A stretch of DNA of 64,000 nucleotides, taken from contig NZ_CADIJP010000023.1 of NCBI RefSeq assembly GCF_902859725.1, positions 1-64,000 on the forward strand, in the 5' to 3' direction. Below the pieces are notes generated by a model. It was given only the letters and a program-made list of their open reading frames with translations. It had not been told where the DNA came from and searched no databases. Position 1 is the stretch's first letter. The number at the start of each line of letters is the position of its first letter. Shown here piece after piece: positions 7,895 through 17,747 of the stretch. The DNA comes from Achromobacter mucicolens (lineage in GTDB: Bacteria; Pseudomonadota; Gammaproteobacteria; Burkholderiales; Burkholderiaceae_B). A program made the translations under genes and the position numbers.

Positions 7895-9400
7895 TCAGGG
7901 TCGGGCGGCAGGCGAGTTCACCGGCACCAGCGTCGGGGGGAGGGTGCCTTCGTTGTAATGCACGCGAACGGGAGCCAGGCGGGCGGTGTCCGGAACGGTC
8001 GAATTGCACAGCTTGATCACTTCGTCCGACACTTCCAGCTTGCCGTTTTCCTCGGGCATTTCGTTGCGCGCGGGTTGCAGCGCCAGCGCCGGCAGCAGGG
8101 TGTGGGACAGCGCCAGCCAGCGATACTGCGCAAGACGCAGATCATAAATGGCATTGGTCAACGCACGGCGCGATTCGAACAGTTCATTTTCCGTGTCCAG
8201 CAGGTCCAGCAGAGAGCGCTGGCCAATCTGGAACTGTTGCGCGTACGCATCACGCACCTTGGTCGTGGCCACTTCGTGGTCACGCAGGAAGGGCAGCTTC
8301 TGGCTCAGGCTGGTGATGTTGTTCCAGGCCACGGCCAGGTCCTGCTGCACGTTGCGGCAGGTGTAGTCGCGGATGTCGCGGGCGGCATACGACTGGTTGG
8401 CGGTCTGGCGCACGCGGGCGGAGTCGGCGCCGCCGCGGTACAGGTTGTAGCTCATCACGACCTGGACGCTGGAGCTCTGGATGTCGCGGCTTTGCGGGGT
8501 CGGGTCATTCTGGTCGCGGCCGGTGTTGGCCACGAACTCGAACTTGGGCGAGAACGCGCCCTTGGACGACTGCACGCCCGCCTGCGCGGCCTGCAGGCTG
8601 GCCTGCTTGGACAGGAAGCTGGGATTGCGGCGCAGGGATTCATTGAAGTTGCCCGGGGCCTTGGGCAGCTTGTCGGCGATATCCGGAGCCGGCAGCATCG
8701 ATTCGGGCGGCAGGGCGCCGGTCACGCGCTGAAAGCGCTGCTGCACGTCCAGCAGGTTGGCCGTTTCGGTCATCAGGTTGGTCTGGGCCAGCGACAGGCG
8801 GCCACCGGCCTGCTCCAGGTCGACGCGACGGCCCACGCCGGATTCCGTGCGCTCGCCAATCTGCTTGAGGGTGTTTTCGTGCAGCGAATAGTTCTGGCGG
8901 GCCAAAAGCTCCATGTCGCGGTAGCGCTGCAGGTCGATGTAGGCCTGCACGGCGGTGAACGCGGTGTTGTCGCTGGTGGCCAGCACGTCATAGAAGCGGG
9001 CCAGCTTGTCGAAACCGGCCTGCTTGACGTCGTTGGTGGTGCGAAAGCCGTCAAAAATCAGCTGACGCAGCTCGACGCTCCAGCCGGGGCGGTTCCAGCT
9101 CTGCGAGCCGACGCCGGGCACGTTGTTGCGCCATTCGCGGCCCAGATAACCTTGCGCATTGATCTGCGGAAAGTAGGCGGCGCGGGCAACGGCCTGGCCT
9201 TCCAGGGACGCCTGGAAGTCGTGGTACTTGGCCTGGATTTCGGGGTTGCTGAGCAGGGTCTGCTCAACGATCTGATTCAACGTCACTTGCGGCTGCCCGG
9301 CCGGTGCGGTGGCAGCGGGCGTCGCGGACTGTGCAAAAACGGCAGGGGCAAATGCAAGGGCAAGGACCGAGGTCGTGCTTTTGAGCAAAAACGAAGCCAT
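7895..9400 (-). CDS. TolC/LapE-family type I secretion outer-membrane channel
   Basis: 501 residues from ATG 9400, chosen because it gives a proper signal peptide (MASFLLKSTTSVLALAFAPAVFA, cut before QSATP); the in-frame ATG at 9442 would add a hydrophilic extension. The mature protein has the two repeated alpha-barrel/beta-barrel halves of the TolC fold, with typical VTLNQIVEQTLLSNPEIQAK near the start and YNLYRGGADSARVRQT in the middle. It is the first gene of the minus-strand operon, so the promoter should lie in the AT-rich region upstream. No strong Shine-Dalgarno is visible. It provides the exit duct on which a LapA-type retention module would be held. Confidence 0.92.
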   Translation of the reverse strand: MASFLLKSTTSVLALAFAPAVFAQSATPAATAPAGQPQVTLNQIVEQTLLSNPEIQAKYHDFQASLEGQAVARAAYFPQINAQGYLGREWRNNVPGVGSQSWNRPGWSVELRQLIFDGFRTTNDVKQAGFDKLARFYDVLATSDNTAFTAVQAYIDLQRYRDMELLARQNYSLHENTLKQIGERTESGVGRRVDLEQAGGRLSLAQTNLMTETANLLDVQQRFQRVTGALPPESMLPAPDIADKLPKAPGNFNESLRRNPSFLSKQASLQAAQAGVQSSKGAFSPKFEFVANTGRDQNDPTPQSRDIQSSSVQVVMSYNLYRGGADSARVRQTANQSYAARDIRDYTCRNVQQDLAVAWNNITSLSQKLPFLRDHEVATTKVRDAYAQQFQIGQRSLLDLLDTENELFESRRALTNAIYDLRLAQYRWLALSHTLLPALALQPARNEMPEENGKLEVSDEVIKLCNSTVPDTARLAPVRVHYNEGTLPPTLVPVNSPAARP

Positions 9401-9932
9401 AGTGATTATTCGCGAGTCATGTTGAGATTGAATGGCCGCCATGTTGTATGTAAATGTCAGCTTTGGCCAGTCAAGATTTGTTAATTCTTGAGGTTTGTTG
9501 CCGGCGGTCCATAAGGTGAATTTCGCGCAACATCTAACTACTTCTTCGAATTTGCACGAACATCGCTAAATCTAAAATCATTTATTTCTATTAATACGGT
9601 TTATTACGCATTATTTCGAAGTGAACGATTTCAGGGCGTGGGACGATTATATCTATTTGAGAGTTCTGTATCTATTTTGTTTACCAATTTGTATCGATAG
9701 CGATATTTCCCGGCGCATTAATTGGCTATGCAACAAGTCAACACAACTGCGGGGTCGGCGCCCTGGCGCATCGGTCAGCATGGTAGTTTTAGTACTGGTA
9801 TATCAGGTGTGCTTGTACTAGGTTTGGTGGCTGGGCATAATTCCCTTCATGCCGCAGCAGCCGGCGCGGCAGGGTAGCGTTTTACCCCTCGCGCCAGGCT
9901 CGAGCCGGATTGTCTATTTGCAGAGCGCATCC
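9401..9932. promoter_or_regulatory. AT-rich divergent intergenic region between secretion operon and leuC
   Basis: About 530 bp between the divergent channel gene and leuC. Bases about 9480-9750 are strikingly AT-rich compared with the rest of the window (TAATTC, TTTATTTC, TTTATTACG runs). This is typical of promoter regions of surface-structure genes and a plausible target for H-NS/MvaT-like silencers. Two TTCGAA palindromes sit near 9546 and 9616, and a TATCGATA near 9691. No convincing gene is present: a 66-codon GTG frame at 9621 is cysteine/aromatic rich with no ribosome binding site. Confidence 0.6.
9813..9841 (+). promoter_or_regulatory. Candidate sigma-70 promoter for leuC
   Basis: TTGTAC (9813-9818), 17-bp spacer, CATAAT (9836-9841). 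The -10 matches the consensus at 5 of 6 positions, the -35 at only 3. It would start transcription about 85 bp before leuC. Seen by eye only. Confidence 0.45.
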
Positions 9933-11336
9933 ATGGCCCAAACTCTTTACGACAAACTCTGGGACGCCCACATCGTCCACCAGGAATCAGACGGCACCTG
10001 TCTGCTCTATATCGACCGCCACCTGCTGCACGAGGTCACCAGCCCGCAGGCGTTCGAGGGGCTGACGCTGGCAGGCCGCAAGCCGTGGCGCACCGGCGCC
10101 AACCTGGCGGTGGCCGATCACAACGTGCCCACGATGAATCGCGCGCAGGGCATCGACGATCCCATCTCGCGCCTGCAGGTGGACACGCTGGATGCCAACT
10201 GCGGCAAGTACGGCATCACCGAATTCCGCATGAACGATCTGCGCCAAGGCATCGTCCACGTGATCGGACCGGAGCAGGGCGCCACCCTGCCGGGCATGAC
10301 CGTGGTCTGTGGCGACTCGCACACCAGCACGCACGGCGCGCTGGGCGCGCTGGCCTTCGGCATCGGCACGTCCGAAGTCGAGCACGTGCTGGCCACGCAG
10401 ACGCTGCTCATGAAGAAAGCCAAGAGCATGCTCATCAAGGTCGATGGCGAACTGCCCTTCGGCTGTACGGCCAAGGACGTGGTGCTGCACATCATCGGCA
10501 TCATCGGCACGGCCGGCGGCACGGGTCACGCCATTGAATTTGCCGGCAGCACGATTCGCTCGCTGTCCGTCGAAGGCCGCATGACCGTCTGCAACATGGC
10601 GATCGAGGCCGGCGCCCGGTCCGGCATGGTTGCGGTCGACGACAAGACCATCGAATACTTCCGTGGCCGTCCGTTTGCGCCCACCGGCGTCGTCTGGGAT
10701 CAAGCCGTCAAGTACTGGCGCACCCTGCACACCGATGAAGGCGCCAAGTTCGACACCGTGGTCGAAGTCAATGCGCGCGACATCAAGCCGCAGGTCACCT
10801 GGGGCACGTCGCCCGAAATGGTGTTGCCGGTGGATTCGCGCGTGCCGGACCCCGACCGCGAAAAAGACGATGTGCGCCGCAGCGGCATGGAGCGCGCGCT
10901 GGAATACATGGGCCTGAAGCCCAACACCCCGCTGACCGATATCCGCGTGGATCGCGTGTTCATCGGTTCGTGCACGAACTCGCGCATTGAAGACCTGCGC
11001 GCCGCAGCCGTCGTGGCGCGCGGCAAGCGCGTGGCTTCCAATGTGCGCCAGGCGATGGTCGTGCCGGGCTCCGGCCTGGTCAAGCAGCAGGCCGAACGCG
11101 AAGGCCTGGACAAGATCTTCATTGAAGCCGGCTTTGAATGGCGCGAACCGGGCTGTTCCATGTGCCTGGCCATGAACGCCGACCGCCTCGAACCCGGCGA
11201 ACGTTGCGCCTCGACCTCGAACCGCAATTTCGAGGGCCGGCAAGGGCAGGGCGGCCGCACGCACCTGGTCAGCCCGGCCATGGCCGCCGCCGCGGCCGTC
11301 GCCGGCCATTTCGTCGACGTTCGCACGTTCCGATAA
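9933..11336 (+). CDS. leuC: 3-isopropylmalate dehydratase large subunit
   Basis: 467 residues from ATG 9933 ([16 protein letters not shown]), the start matching family members. An upstream in-frame ATG at 9849 would add 28 unlikely residues. Aconitase-family protein isomerising 2-isopropylmalate to 3-isopropylmalate in leucine biosynthesis. The [4Fe-4S] ligands are visible as Cys347 in [10 protein letters not shown] and Cys408/Cys411 in [11 protein letters not shown]. It needs the LeuD small subunit, encoded 23 bp downstream. First gene of the leuC-leuD-leuB operon. Full length for the family. Confidence 0.98.
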   Translation: MAQTLYDKLWDAHIVHQESDGTCLLYIDRHLLHEVTSPQAFEGLTLAGRKPWRTGANLAVADHNVPTMNRAQGIDDPISRLQVDTLDANCGKYGITEFRMNDLRQGIVHVIGPEQGATLPGMTVVCGDSHTSTHGALGALAFGIGTSEVEHVLATQTLLMKKAKSMLIKVDGELPFGCTAKDVVLHIIGIIGTAGGTGHAIEFAGSTIRSLSVEGRMTVCNMAIEAGARSGMVAVDDKTIEYFRGRPFAPTGVVWDQAVKYWRTLHTDEGAKFDTVVEVNARDIKPQVTWGTSPEMVLPVDSRVPDPDREKDDVRRSGMERALEYMGLKPNTPLTDIRVDRVFIGSCTNSRIEDLRAAAVVARGKRVASNVRQAMVVPGSGLVKQQAEREGLDKIFIEAGFEWREPGCSMCLAMNADRLEPGERCASTSNRNFEGRQGQGGRTHLVSPAMAAAAAVAGHFVDVRTFR

Positions 11337-11359
11337 GCGTCAAGCACCGAGTAGACAAC

Positions 11360-12010
11360 ATGCAAGCATTTACCACTCATGAAGGCCTGGTGGCGCCGCT
11401 CGACCGCGAAAACGTCGACACGGACCTCATCATCCCCAAGCAGTTCCTCAAGTCCATCCAGCGCACGGGCTTCGGGCCCAACCTGTTCGACGAGCTCCGT
11501 TACCTGGACCACGGCGAACCGGGCATGGACAACAGCAAGCGCCCGCTCAATCCGGACTTCGTGCTGAACCAGCCGCGCTACCAAGGCGCCTCGGTCCTGC
11601 TGGCCCGCAAGAACTTCGGCTGCGGCTCCAGCCGCGAGCACGCGCCCTGGGCGCTGACGCAGTTCGGTTTCCGCGCCATCATCGCGCCGTCCTACGCCGA
11701 CATCTTCTTCAACAACAGCTTCAAGAACGGCCTCTTGCCGATCGTGCTGTCCGAACTGGAAGTGGCGCGCCTTTTCGACGAGGTGAAGGCGTTCCCGGGG
11801 TACAAGCTGAACATCGATCTGGACCGCCAGGTCGTGATCGCCGCTGACGGCCGCGCGATGGGCTTTGACATCGAACCCTTCCGCAAATACTGCCTGCTGA
11901 ACGGCCTGGACGACATCGGTCTCACGCTGCGCCACGCCGACAAGATCCGCGCCTTCGAAGCCGAGCGCCTGGCCCGCCATCCGTGGCTCGAAAGCCGCCC
12001 CATTGCCTGA
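11360..12010 (+). CDS. leuD: 3-isopropylmalate dehydratase small subunit
   Basis: 216 residues from ATG 11360 ([18 protein letters not shown]). Contains the typical [14 protein letters not shown] segment and the [13 protein letters not shown] motif of the swivelling small subunit (about residues 89-101). It forms the heterodimeric isomerase with LeuC, cytoplasmic. An open frame extends upstream inside leuC but the family start is clear. Followed after 30 bp by leuB. Confidence 0.97.
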   Translation: MQAFTTHEGLVAPLDRENVDTDLIIPKQFLKSIQRTGFGPNLFDELRYLDHGEPGMDNSKRPLNPDFVLNQPRYQGASVLLARKNFGCGSSREHAPWALTQFGFRAIIAPSYADIFFNNSFKNGLLPIVLSELEVARLFDEVKAFPGYKLNIDLDRQVVIAADGRAMGFDIEPFRKYCLLNGLDDIGLTLRHADKIRAFEAERLARHPWLESRPIA

Positions 12011-12040
12011 TCAAACCATCGAACACAGGATCGTTATTCA

Positions 12041-13117
12041 ATGACCCACAACATCGCAGTCCTGCCGGGTGACGGCATCGGCCCGGAAATCGTCGAACAG
12101 GCCGTGCGCGTCCTGAAGGCGCTGGATGTGCCCTTCGACATCAAACAGGCGCCCGTCGGCGGCGCTGCTTTTGACCAGTTCGAGCATCCGCTGCCGCCCG
12201 CCACGCTGAACCTGGCCAAGGAATCGCACGCCGTGCTGTTCGGCGCGGTCGGCGACTGGAAGTACGACAGCCTGCCACGCGAGTTTCGTCCGGAACAGGC
12301 GATCCTGGGCCTGCGCAAGGCGCTGGGCCTGTTCGCCAACCTGCGTCCGGCCATCCTGTACCCGGAACTGGCCAGCGCCTCGTCGCTCAAGCCGGAGATC
12401 GTGTCGGGCCTGGACATCCTGATCATCCGCGAACTCACTGGCGACATCTATTTCGGCACGCCGCGCGGCGTGCGCTCGTCGCCGGACGGCGCCTTTACCG
12501 GCGAACGCGAAGGCTACGACACGATGCGCTACGCGGAATCCGAAGTGCGCCGCATCGCGCGCATCGGCTTCGAATCGGCGCAAAAGCGCAACAAGAAGCT
12601 GTGCAGCGTGGACAAGGCCAACGTGCTCGAGACCTCGCAGTTCTGGCGCGACATCGTCATCGAAGTGGCGCGAGAGTACCCGGACGTCGAGCTGTCGCAC
12701 ATGTATGTCGACAATGCGGCCATGCAACTGGTGCGCAACCCGCGCCAGTTCGACGTCATCGTCACCGGCAACCTGTTTGGCGACATCCTGTCCGACGAAG
12801 CGGCGATGTTGACCGGCTCCATCGGCATGCTGCCCTCGGCGTCCCTGAACGCCAGCGGCCAAGGCCTGTATGAGCCCAGCCACGGTTCGGCGCCCGATAT
12901 CGCGGGGCAGGGCATCGCCAATCCGCTGGCGACGATCCTGTCGGCCGCCATGCTGCTGCGTTACTCGCTGAACCTCGCGCCGCAGGCGGACCGCATCGAG
13001 GCGGCCGTGCGCAGCGTGCTGGCCAGCGGCCTGCGCACCGCGGACATCTTCGAGCCGGGCACGACGAAGGTCACGACCGCCGGCATGGGCGACGCGGTCT
13101 TGAAGGCGCTTGCCTGA
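12041..13117 (+). CDS. leuB: 3-isopropylmalate dehydrogenase
   Basis: 358 residues. NAD-dependent oxidative decarboxylation of 3-isopropylmalate to 2-oxoisocaproate, the third step of leucine synthesis. Visible family features are the N-terminal [11 protein letters not shown], the [10 protein letters not shown] segment, the metal-binding aspartates around [17 protein letters not shown] and the nucleotide-binding [14 protein letters not shown] near residue 280. Last gene of the leu operon, followed by a strong terminator. No leuA lies in the window. Confidence 0.98.
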   Translation: MTHNIAVLPGDGIGPEIVEQAVRVLKALDVPFDIKQAPVGGAAFDQFEHPLPPATLNLAKESHAVLFGAVGDWKYDSLPREFRPEQAILGLRKALGLFANLRPAILYPELASASSLKPEIVSGLDILIIRELTGDIYFGTPRGVRSSPDGAFTGEREGYDTMRYAESEVRRIARIGFESAQKRNKKLCSVDKANVLETSQFWRDIVIEVAREYPDVELSHMYVDNAAMQLVRNPRQFDVIVTGNLFGDILSDEAAMLTGSIGMLPSASLNASGQGLYEPSHGSAPDIAGQGIANPLATILSAAMLLRYSLNLAPQADRIEAAVRSVLASGLRTADIFEPGTTKVTTAGMGDAVLKALA

Positions 13118-13166
13118 TGACGCAAAGGGGGCCGCGTCCTGATCGCGGTCTCTTTATATATGTAGA

Positions 13167-13200
13167 GCGAGGCCGCCCCGCGGGCGGCCTCGCTTGTTTT
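13167..13200 (+). terminator. Rho-independent terminator of the leuCDB operon
   Basis: Perfect 11-bp stem GCGAGGCCGCC / GGCGGCCTCGC (13167-13177 and 13183-13193) with a 5-nt loop, followed by TTGTTTT. It begins 49 bp after the leuB stop. Confidence 0.9.
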
Positions 13201-13369
13201 GCCAATGCAAGACGCCGTGTTGCCGGCGCGCGCCGAAAGTCTTTCCTTGCGCTTGCGGCCCCGTTTTTTTCTAGCTGCATCGCAACATCCCTGCGTGCAT
13301 TCTGATAAATTGTTGAATTGCACGATTTTTCCCTCCTTACCTTGTCACCCCCTTTAAAGAGCGATTGAA

Positions 13370-14500
13370 ATGAATCAAGCAGTAGGCCTTGTCGGCTGGC
13401 GCGGTATGGTCGGCTCGGTGCTCATGCAACGCATGCGCGACGAGAACGACTTCGCACTGATCGAACCGGTGTTTTTCTCCACCAGCAACGCTGGCGGCGC
13501 CGCCCCCACTTGGGCGACTGGCGCGGGCCCGCTGCAAGACGCCTACAACATCGACGCTCTGAAAAAACTGCCGATCATCGTGACGGCGCAAGGCGGCGAC
13601 TACACCTCCGAGGTCTATCCCAAGCTGCGCGGCGCGGGCTGGAACGGCATCTGGATCGACGCGGCCAGCACCCTGCGCATGGCCGACGACGCCATCATCG
13701 TGCTGGACCCGGTCAACCGCCCGGTGATCGATGCGGCCCTCAAGCGCGGCGTGCGCAACTTCATCGGCGGCAACTGCACGGTCAGCTGCATGCTGATGGG
13801 CCTGGCGGGCCTGTTCAACAACGACCTGGTCGAATGGATGACCTCCATGACGTACCAGGCCGCGTCGGGCGGCGGCGCGCAGCACATGCGTGAGCTGCTG
13901 ACCCAGTTCGGCGAGATCAACCAGTCGGTCAAGTCCCTGCTGGACGACCCGGCCTCGGCCATCCTGGAAATCGACCGCGGCGTGCTGGCCAAGCAGAAGG
14001 ACGACGCGCTGCCCCACGAACACTTTGGCGTGCCGCTGGGCGGCAACCTGATTCCCTGGATCGACAAGGACCTGGGCAACGGGATGTCCAAGGAAGAGTG
14101 GAAGGGTGAAGTCGAAACCAACAAGATCCTGGGCCGCGGCGCCGCCTTCGGCACGCCTGTCACCCCGATCGATGGCCTGTGCGTGCGCATCGGCGCCATG
14201 CGCTGCCACAGCCAGGCACTGACCATCAAGCTCAAGCGTGATGTGCCGCTGGACGAGATCGAAGCGCTCATCGCCCAGGGCACGCAGTGGGCCAAGGTCG
14301 TACCCAACACCAAGGAAGCCACCGTTTCGGCGCTGACCCCCGTGGCCGTCACCGGCACGCTGGACATCCCGGTGGGCCGCCTGCGCAAGCTCTCGATGGG
14401 CTCGCAGTATCTGGGCGCCTTCACGGTTGGCGACCAACTGTTGTGGGGCGCGGCCGAGCCGCTGCGCCGCATGCTGCGCATCGCGCTGAACGAAGCCTGA
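13370..14500 (+). CDS. asd: Aspartate-semialdehyde dehydrogenase
   Basis: 376 residues. NADPH-dependent reduction of aspartyl phosphate to aspartate semialdehyde, the branch to lysine/diaminopimelate, threonine and methionine. The nucleotide-binding [17 protein letters not shown] is at the start, catalytic Cys136 is in [10 protein letters not shown], and the substrate-binding [14 protein letters not shown] follows. Length and spacing match the Gram-negative type. The leuB-asd-fimV-truA order is the same as in pseudomonads. A terminator precedes and follows it, so it is probably monocistronic. Confidence 0.98.
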   Translation: MNQAVGLVGWRGMVGSVLMQRMRDENDFALIEPVFFSTSNAGGAAPTWATGAGPLQDAYNIDALKKLPIIVTAQGGDYTSEVYPKLRGAGWNGIWIDAASTLRMADDAIIVLDPVNRPVIDAALKRGVRNFIGGNCTVSCMLMGLAGLFNNDLVEWMTSMTYQAASGGGAQHMRELLTQFGEINQSVKSLLDDPASAILEIDRGVLAKQKDDALPHEHFGVPLGGNLIPWIDKDLGNGMSKEEWKGEVETNKILGRGAAFGTPVTPIDGLCVRIGAMRCHSQALTIKLKRDVPLDEIEALIAQGTQWAKVVPNTKEATVSALTPVAVTGTLDIPVGRLRKLSMGSQYLGAFTVGDQLLWGAAEPLRRMLRIALNEA

Positions 14501-14504
14501 TGTC

Positions 14505-14535
14505 GTGGCGGGCGGCATTTCTGGCCGCCCGCCAC
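14505..14535 (+). other. Strong hairpin just after asd
   Basis: Perfect 12-bp stem GTGGCGGGCGGC / GCCGCCCGCCAC with a 7-nt loop (14505-14516, 14524-14535), immediately upstream of the real terminator. There is no T-run, so it probably protects the asd mRNA 3' end or assists termination. Confidence 0.6.
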
Positions 14536-14550
14536 GCGCAAGATGCAGTC

Positions 14551-14578
14551 AGGGCACCTTCGGGTGCCCTTGTTTTTT
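14551..14578 (+). terminator. Rho-independent terminator of asd
   Basis: Stem AGGGCACC / GGTGCCCT with a TTCG tetraloop (14551-14570), followed by TGTTTTTT. Classic form. Confidence 0.92.
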
Positions 14579-14827
14579 GGCGCGCAGCATGTTTGTCCAG
14601 CCCGCAAGGATGCACCATCGTGGCGCAGCCTGGCCGAGCCCGGCGGGCGACACGTACGCCAATAAGCGCCGCCCATGCCCGCCAGCCAACGTGCGCGCCC
14701 CTTTCAGGTTTGTGAAATGCGCTTGATCCATTACACTTTTCGGGTGAATTGAGGCCCTTTTTTGCGCGGCAAATGGCGCGAATGGGTCCAGGCCCGTAAT
14801 TCGATTACAAGAACGGAATTCCAGCTT

Positions 14828-16882
14828 ATGACCCAGCGTTCGCGCCAAGTGAAGCATGCCCGCCGTTTGAAAGCCCTTCAGTGGGCCATTGCGCTGGCGA
14901 TCGGTTCAAGCGTGTGCGGTTCGGCGCTGGCCATGCGCGTCGGGCATTCGCGCGTCGTTTCCGTGCCGGGCGCGCCGCTGCAAGCCACCGTGGGTCTGCA
15001 GGAATTGACGCCCGAAGAGATCAGTTCGCTCAAGGTTTCAATCTCCGATGAAGCCGCGTGGCAGCGCGCGGGCGTCAAGCCGCCGGTGCCGCTTGCCAGC
15101 ATGGTGGTCCGCGTCGAAGACGGAATGGATCCGACGCGCAAGAATTTGCGGGTGCGGTCCACGCAAGCGCCTGCGGGCGGCGCGGTGGATCTGCTGCTGG
15201 ACATCAACTCCAGTTCGGGCCAGCGCCAAGTGCAGGTCAGCATCCTGGTGCCGCTGCGAGGCACCGGCGCCGACGTCACACCCGCCGCCGTGGGCGGGGC
15301 CGCCCGCGCGGGCGGTACCTCGGGCTCGGTCACGGTGAAGTCGGGCGACTATCTTTTTGCCATCGCCCAGCGCAACGCGGTGCCCAACGCCTCGGTCTAC
15401 CAGATGTTGGTGGCGCTGTGGCGCGCCAATCCGCAGGCCTTCATTCAGAACAACATGAATCTGGTGCGGGCTGGCCAGACACTCAAGATCCCGGATGCCG
15501 CCACGGTGCGCGCCATCGATCCGGCCGAAGCCCGCCGCATCTTCAATGAGCACGCCGAGGCCTATGCCAAATACCGCGGCCGCGTGGGCGCGGCGGCGGG
15601 ATCGAACCCGTCGGTGGTCAAGGGTCAGGACGCAGCATCGGGCACGGTCGCCCCGCCGGCCGACACCGGTGTGGCAACCGCCGCGCCGACACAGGACCGC
15701 GTGCGCCTGTCGACCGGTCAGGCCCAGGACAGCGCAGCCGCGCAGGCCGAAGCCCAGGCAGACGCCAAGACGTCCGCCGACCGGGCCTTGGCCGACGCGC
15801 AAGGGCGAGTCGCCCAGCTGCAAAGCAATGTGGACGAACTGACCAAGGCCGTCGCGCAGCAATCGGGCGCGGCCGGTACGGGCGCGGCCGGCACAGGCGC
15901 GGCTGGTACGGGCACGGCCGGCACTGGTGCGGCAGGTGCGGCGGGCGCAGCTGGCACGTCGGGCGCAGCAGGTACGCCCGGTTCGACAGGCGCGCCCGGT
16001 GCAGCAGGTACTCCCGGTGCGGCAGGCGCTTCCGGCGCAGCAGGCGCTTCCGGTGCAGCAGGCGCTTCCGGCGCAGCAGGCGCTACCGGTGCTGCAGGCG
16101 CTCCCGGTGCAGCAGGCGCTCCCGGTGCGGCAGTCGCTCCCGGTGCGGCAGGCACTCCCGGCGCTGCTGGCGCTCCCGGTGCGGCAGTCGCTCCCGGTGC
16201 GGCAGGCACTCCCGGTGCGGCAGGCACTCCCGGCGCTGCTGGCGCTTCCGGTGCAGCTGGCACTCCCGGTGCAGCAGGCGCTCCCGGTGCGGCAGGCGCT
16301 CCCGGTGCGGCAGGCACTCCCGGTGCGGCAGGCACTCCCGGCGCTGCTGGCGCTCCCGGTGCAGCAGGCGCTCCCAGCGCAGCAGGCACTCCCGGCGCAG
16401 CAGGCACTTCCGGCGCAGCAGGCACTCCCGGCGCAGCGGGTTCTCCCGGTGCAATGGGCACGCCCGGCACCGCAAGCACACCGGGCGCGGCAAGCACACC
16501 GGGGGCCGCAACGACCACGTCGAACGCCACAGGCGCGTCGAACACCACCACCTCCCCAGGCGCCGCAGGTTCGGCGCCCGCCGATGCCGACAAGCCCATC
16601 GGCACGCTGCCGGACAAGACCGTGCAAACGGGTATGCCTGGCTGGCTGGCCGACAATCTTCTCGTGATCGTTACCGCGGTGCTGGCGCTCGTCGCCTTCG
16701 CCATCGCGTGGCTGTTGCGCCGGGCCGGCGCGCGGCGTGACGACGATGACGAGGAAAGCTACACGTACAACGAGCCGGCGCTGGATACGGCAGCGCTGAA
16801 CCGCAAGCTCGACACCATCAATCTCGACCTGGACGTACCGCCCACGGACGAACCGCGCCGTATCGGCGGTCCTCGGGTTTGA
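14828..16882 (+). CDS. fimV: FimV/HubP-like LysM protein with collagen-like Gly-X-Y linker
   Basis: 684 residues from ATG 14828. Order: signal or membrane segment (about 15-37), FimV N-terminal domain (MRVGHSRVVSVPGAPLQATV onwards), LysM peptidoglycan-binding domain (about 170-230), short coiled coil (about 300-345), low-complexity region (347-561), one transmembrane helix (about 610-630) and an acidic 54-residue cytoplasmic tail. Known FimV/HubP proteins are polar hubs for pili, flagella and chemoreceptors and usually end in a TPR domain. That domain is absent here, so this is a shortened form. Bases 15926-16510 encode 65 consecutive triplets, about 60 of them starting with Gly. Lies between asd and truA as in pseudomonads. 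Confidence 0.88.
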   Translation: MTQRSRQVKHARRLKALQWAIALAIGSSVCGSALAMRVGHSRVVSVPGAPLQATVGLQELTPEEISSLKVSISDEAAWQRAGVKPPVPLASMVVRVEDGMDPTRKNLRVRSTQAPAGGAVDLLLDINSSSGQRQVQVSILVPLRGTGADVTPAAVGGAARAGGTSGSVTVKSGDYLFAIAQRNAVPNASVYQMLVALWRANPQAFIQNNMNLVRAGQTLKIPDAATVRAIDPAEARRIFNEHAEAYAKYRGRVGAAAGSNPSVVKGQDAASGTVAPPADTGVATAAPTQDRVRLSTGQAQDSAAAQAEAQADAKTSADRALADAQGRVAQLQSNVDELTKAVAQQSGAAGTGAAGTGAAGTGTAGTGAAGAAGAAGTSGAAGTPGSTGAPGAAGTPGAAGASGAAGASGAAGASGAAGATGAAGAPGAAGAPGAAVAPGAAGTPGAAGAPGAAVAPGAAGTPGAAGTPGAAGASGAAGTPGAAGAPGAAGAPGAAGTPGAAGTPGAAGAPGAAGAPSAAGTPGAAGTSGAAGTPGAAGSPGAMGTPGTASTPGAASTPGAATTTSNATGASNTTTSPGAAGSAPADADKPIGTLPDKTVQTGMPGWLADNLLVIVTAVLALVAFAIAWLLRRAGARRDDDDEESYTYNEPALDTAALNRKLDTINLDLDVPPTDEPRRIGGPRV
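15926..16510 (+). repeat. 18-bp tandem repeat coding for GAAGxP hexapeptides in fimV
   Basis: The array is built from variants of GGTGCGGCAGGCACTCCC, translating to G-A-A-G-(T/A/S)-(P/S/T). A higher-order 54-bp duplication is marked by a Gly-to-Val change (GGC to GTC), giving GAAGAPGAAVAPGAAGTP twice in succession. The reading frame is intact throughout. Copy number is likely to vary between strains. Confidence 0.92.
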
Positions 16883-16885
16883 AGC

Positions 16886-17695
16886 ATGTCTAGAGTTGCA
16901 TTGGGGCTGGCGTATGACGGCTCCGCCTGGCAGGGTTGGCAGACGCAGCCGCACCGGCAGACGGTGCAGGACTGCCTGGAGTCCGCCCTGGCCAGTTTCT
17001 GTGGCGTCACCGAGCCGGTACCCACAATCTGCGCCGGCCGCACCGACACGGGCGTGCACGGCGCGATGCAGGTGGTCCATCTGGACACGACGCTCACCCG
17101 CAAGACGGAGTCCTGGGTCCGAGGCGTGAATGCGTTTCTGCCGCCCAGCATCTCGGTGCAGTGGGCCGAAGAAGTGTCCGACGAATTCCATGCGCGCTTT
17201 TCGGCGCGCGCCCGCACGTATGTCTATCTGCTCTGGCGGGGCCGGGTGCGTCCGGCGCTGTGGGCGGGGCGTGCCGGCTGGTGCTTCCAGCCGTTGGATG
17301 TGCAGGCCATGCGCGCGGCCGCAAAGGCGCTTGTCGGCGAACATGACTTTTCCAGCTTCCGTTCCTCGCAATGCCAGGCCAAGCATCCAGTGCGGCATAT
17401 GCACAGCCTGGAGATCGAGGAGCGGGGACCGTTTCTCGTCTTTACCTTGAAGGCAAACGCCTTTCTGCATCACATGGTGCGCAACATCATGGGCGCGTTG
17501 CTGCAAGTGGGGCAGGGCAGGGAAACGGTTGACTGGATGACGCAGCTCTTGGCGTGGCGCGACCGCAAGCGCGGCGCGCCCACGTTTGCGCCTGACGGCC
17601 TGTACCTGGCCGCGATCGACTATCCCGAATCCTTCGGACTGCGCGAGCTCGACGGCGGATCGTCGCTGCTGTCGCCTTTTACTCAATCCTTTTAG
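16886..17695 (+). CDS. truA: tRNA pseudouridine(38-40) synthase
   Basis: 269 residues, ATG 3 bp after the fimV stop. Isomerises uridines 38, 39 and 40 in the anticodon arm of tRNAs. The catalytic aspartate is Asp54 in [11 protein letters not shown]. The rest ([14 protein letters not shown] at the start, [15 protein letters not shown] towards the end) is typical of TruA. Cytoplasmic. It probably shares its transcript with fimV. Confidence 0.97.
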   Translation: MSRVALGLAYDGSAWQGWQTQPHRQTVQDCLESALASFCGVTEPVPTICAGRTDTGVHGAMQVVHLDTTLTRKTESWVRGVNAFLPPSISVQWAEEVSDEFHARFSARARTYVYLLWRGRVRPALWAGRAGWCFQPLDVQAMRAAAKALVGEHDFSSFRSSQCQAKHPVRHMHSLEIEERGPFLVFTLKANAFLHHMVRNIMGALLQVGQGRETVDWMTQLLAWRDRKRGAPTFAPDGLYLAAIDYPESFGLRELDGGSSLLSPFTQSF

Positions 17696-17747
17696 GGAAG
17701 CCGCCGCGCAGGCGGCGGGATCCCGCGCCTTTCTGGAGGCATGCGCC

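Noticed and set aside
9621-9821. 66-codon plus-strand frame in the AT-rich region before leuC
   Set aside because: GTG start, no ribosome binding site, odd Cys/Tyr/Leu composition; more likely promoter DNA.
15926-16510. CRISPR-like appearance of the regularly repeated DNA
   Set aside because: Units are 18 bp without spacers and lie inside a coding frame; no cas genes are nearby.
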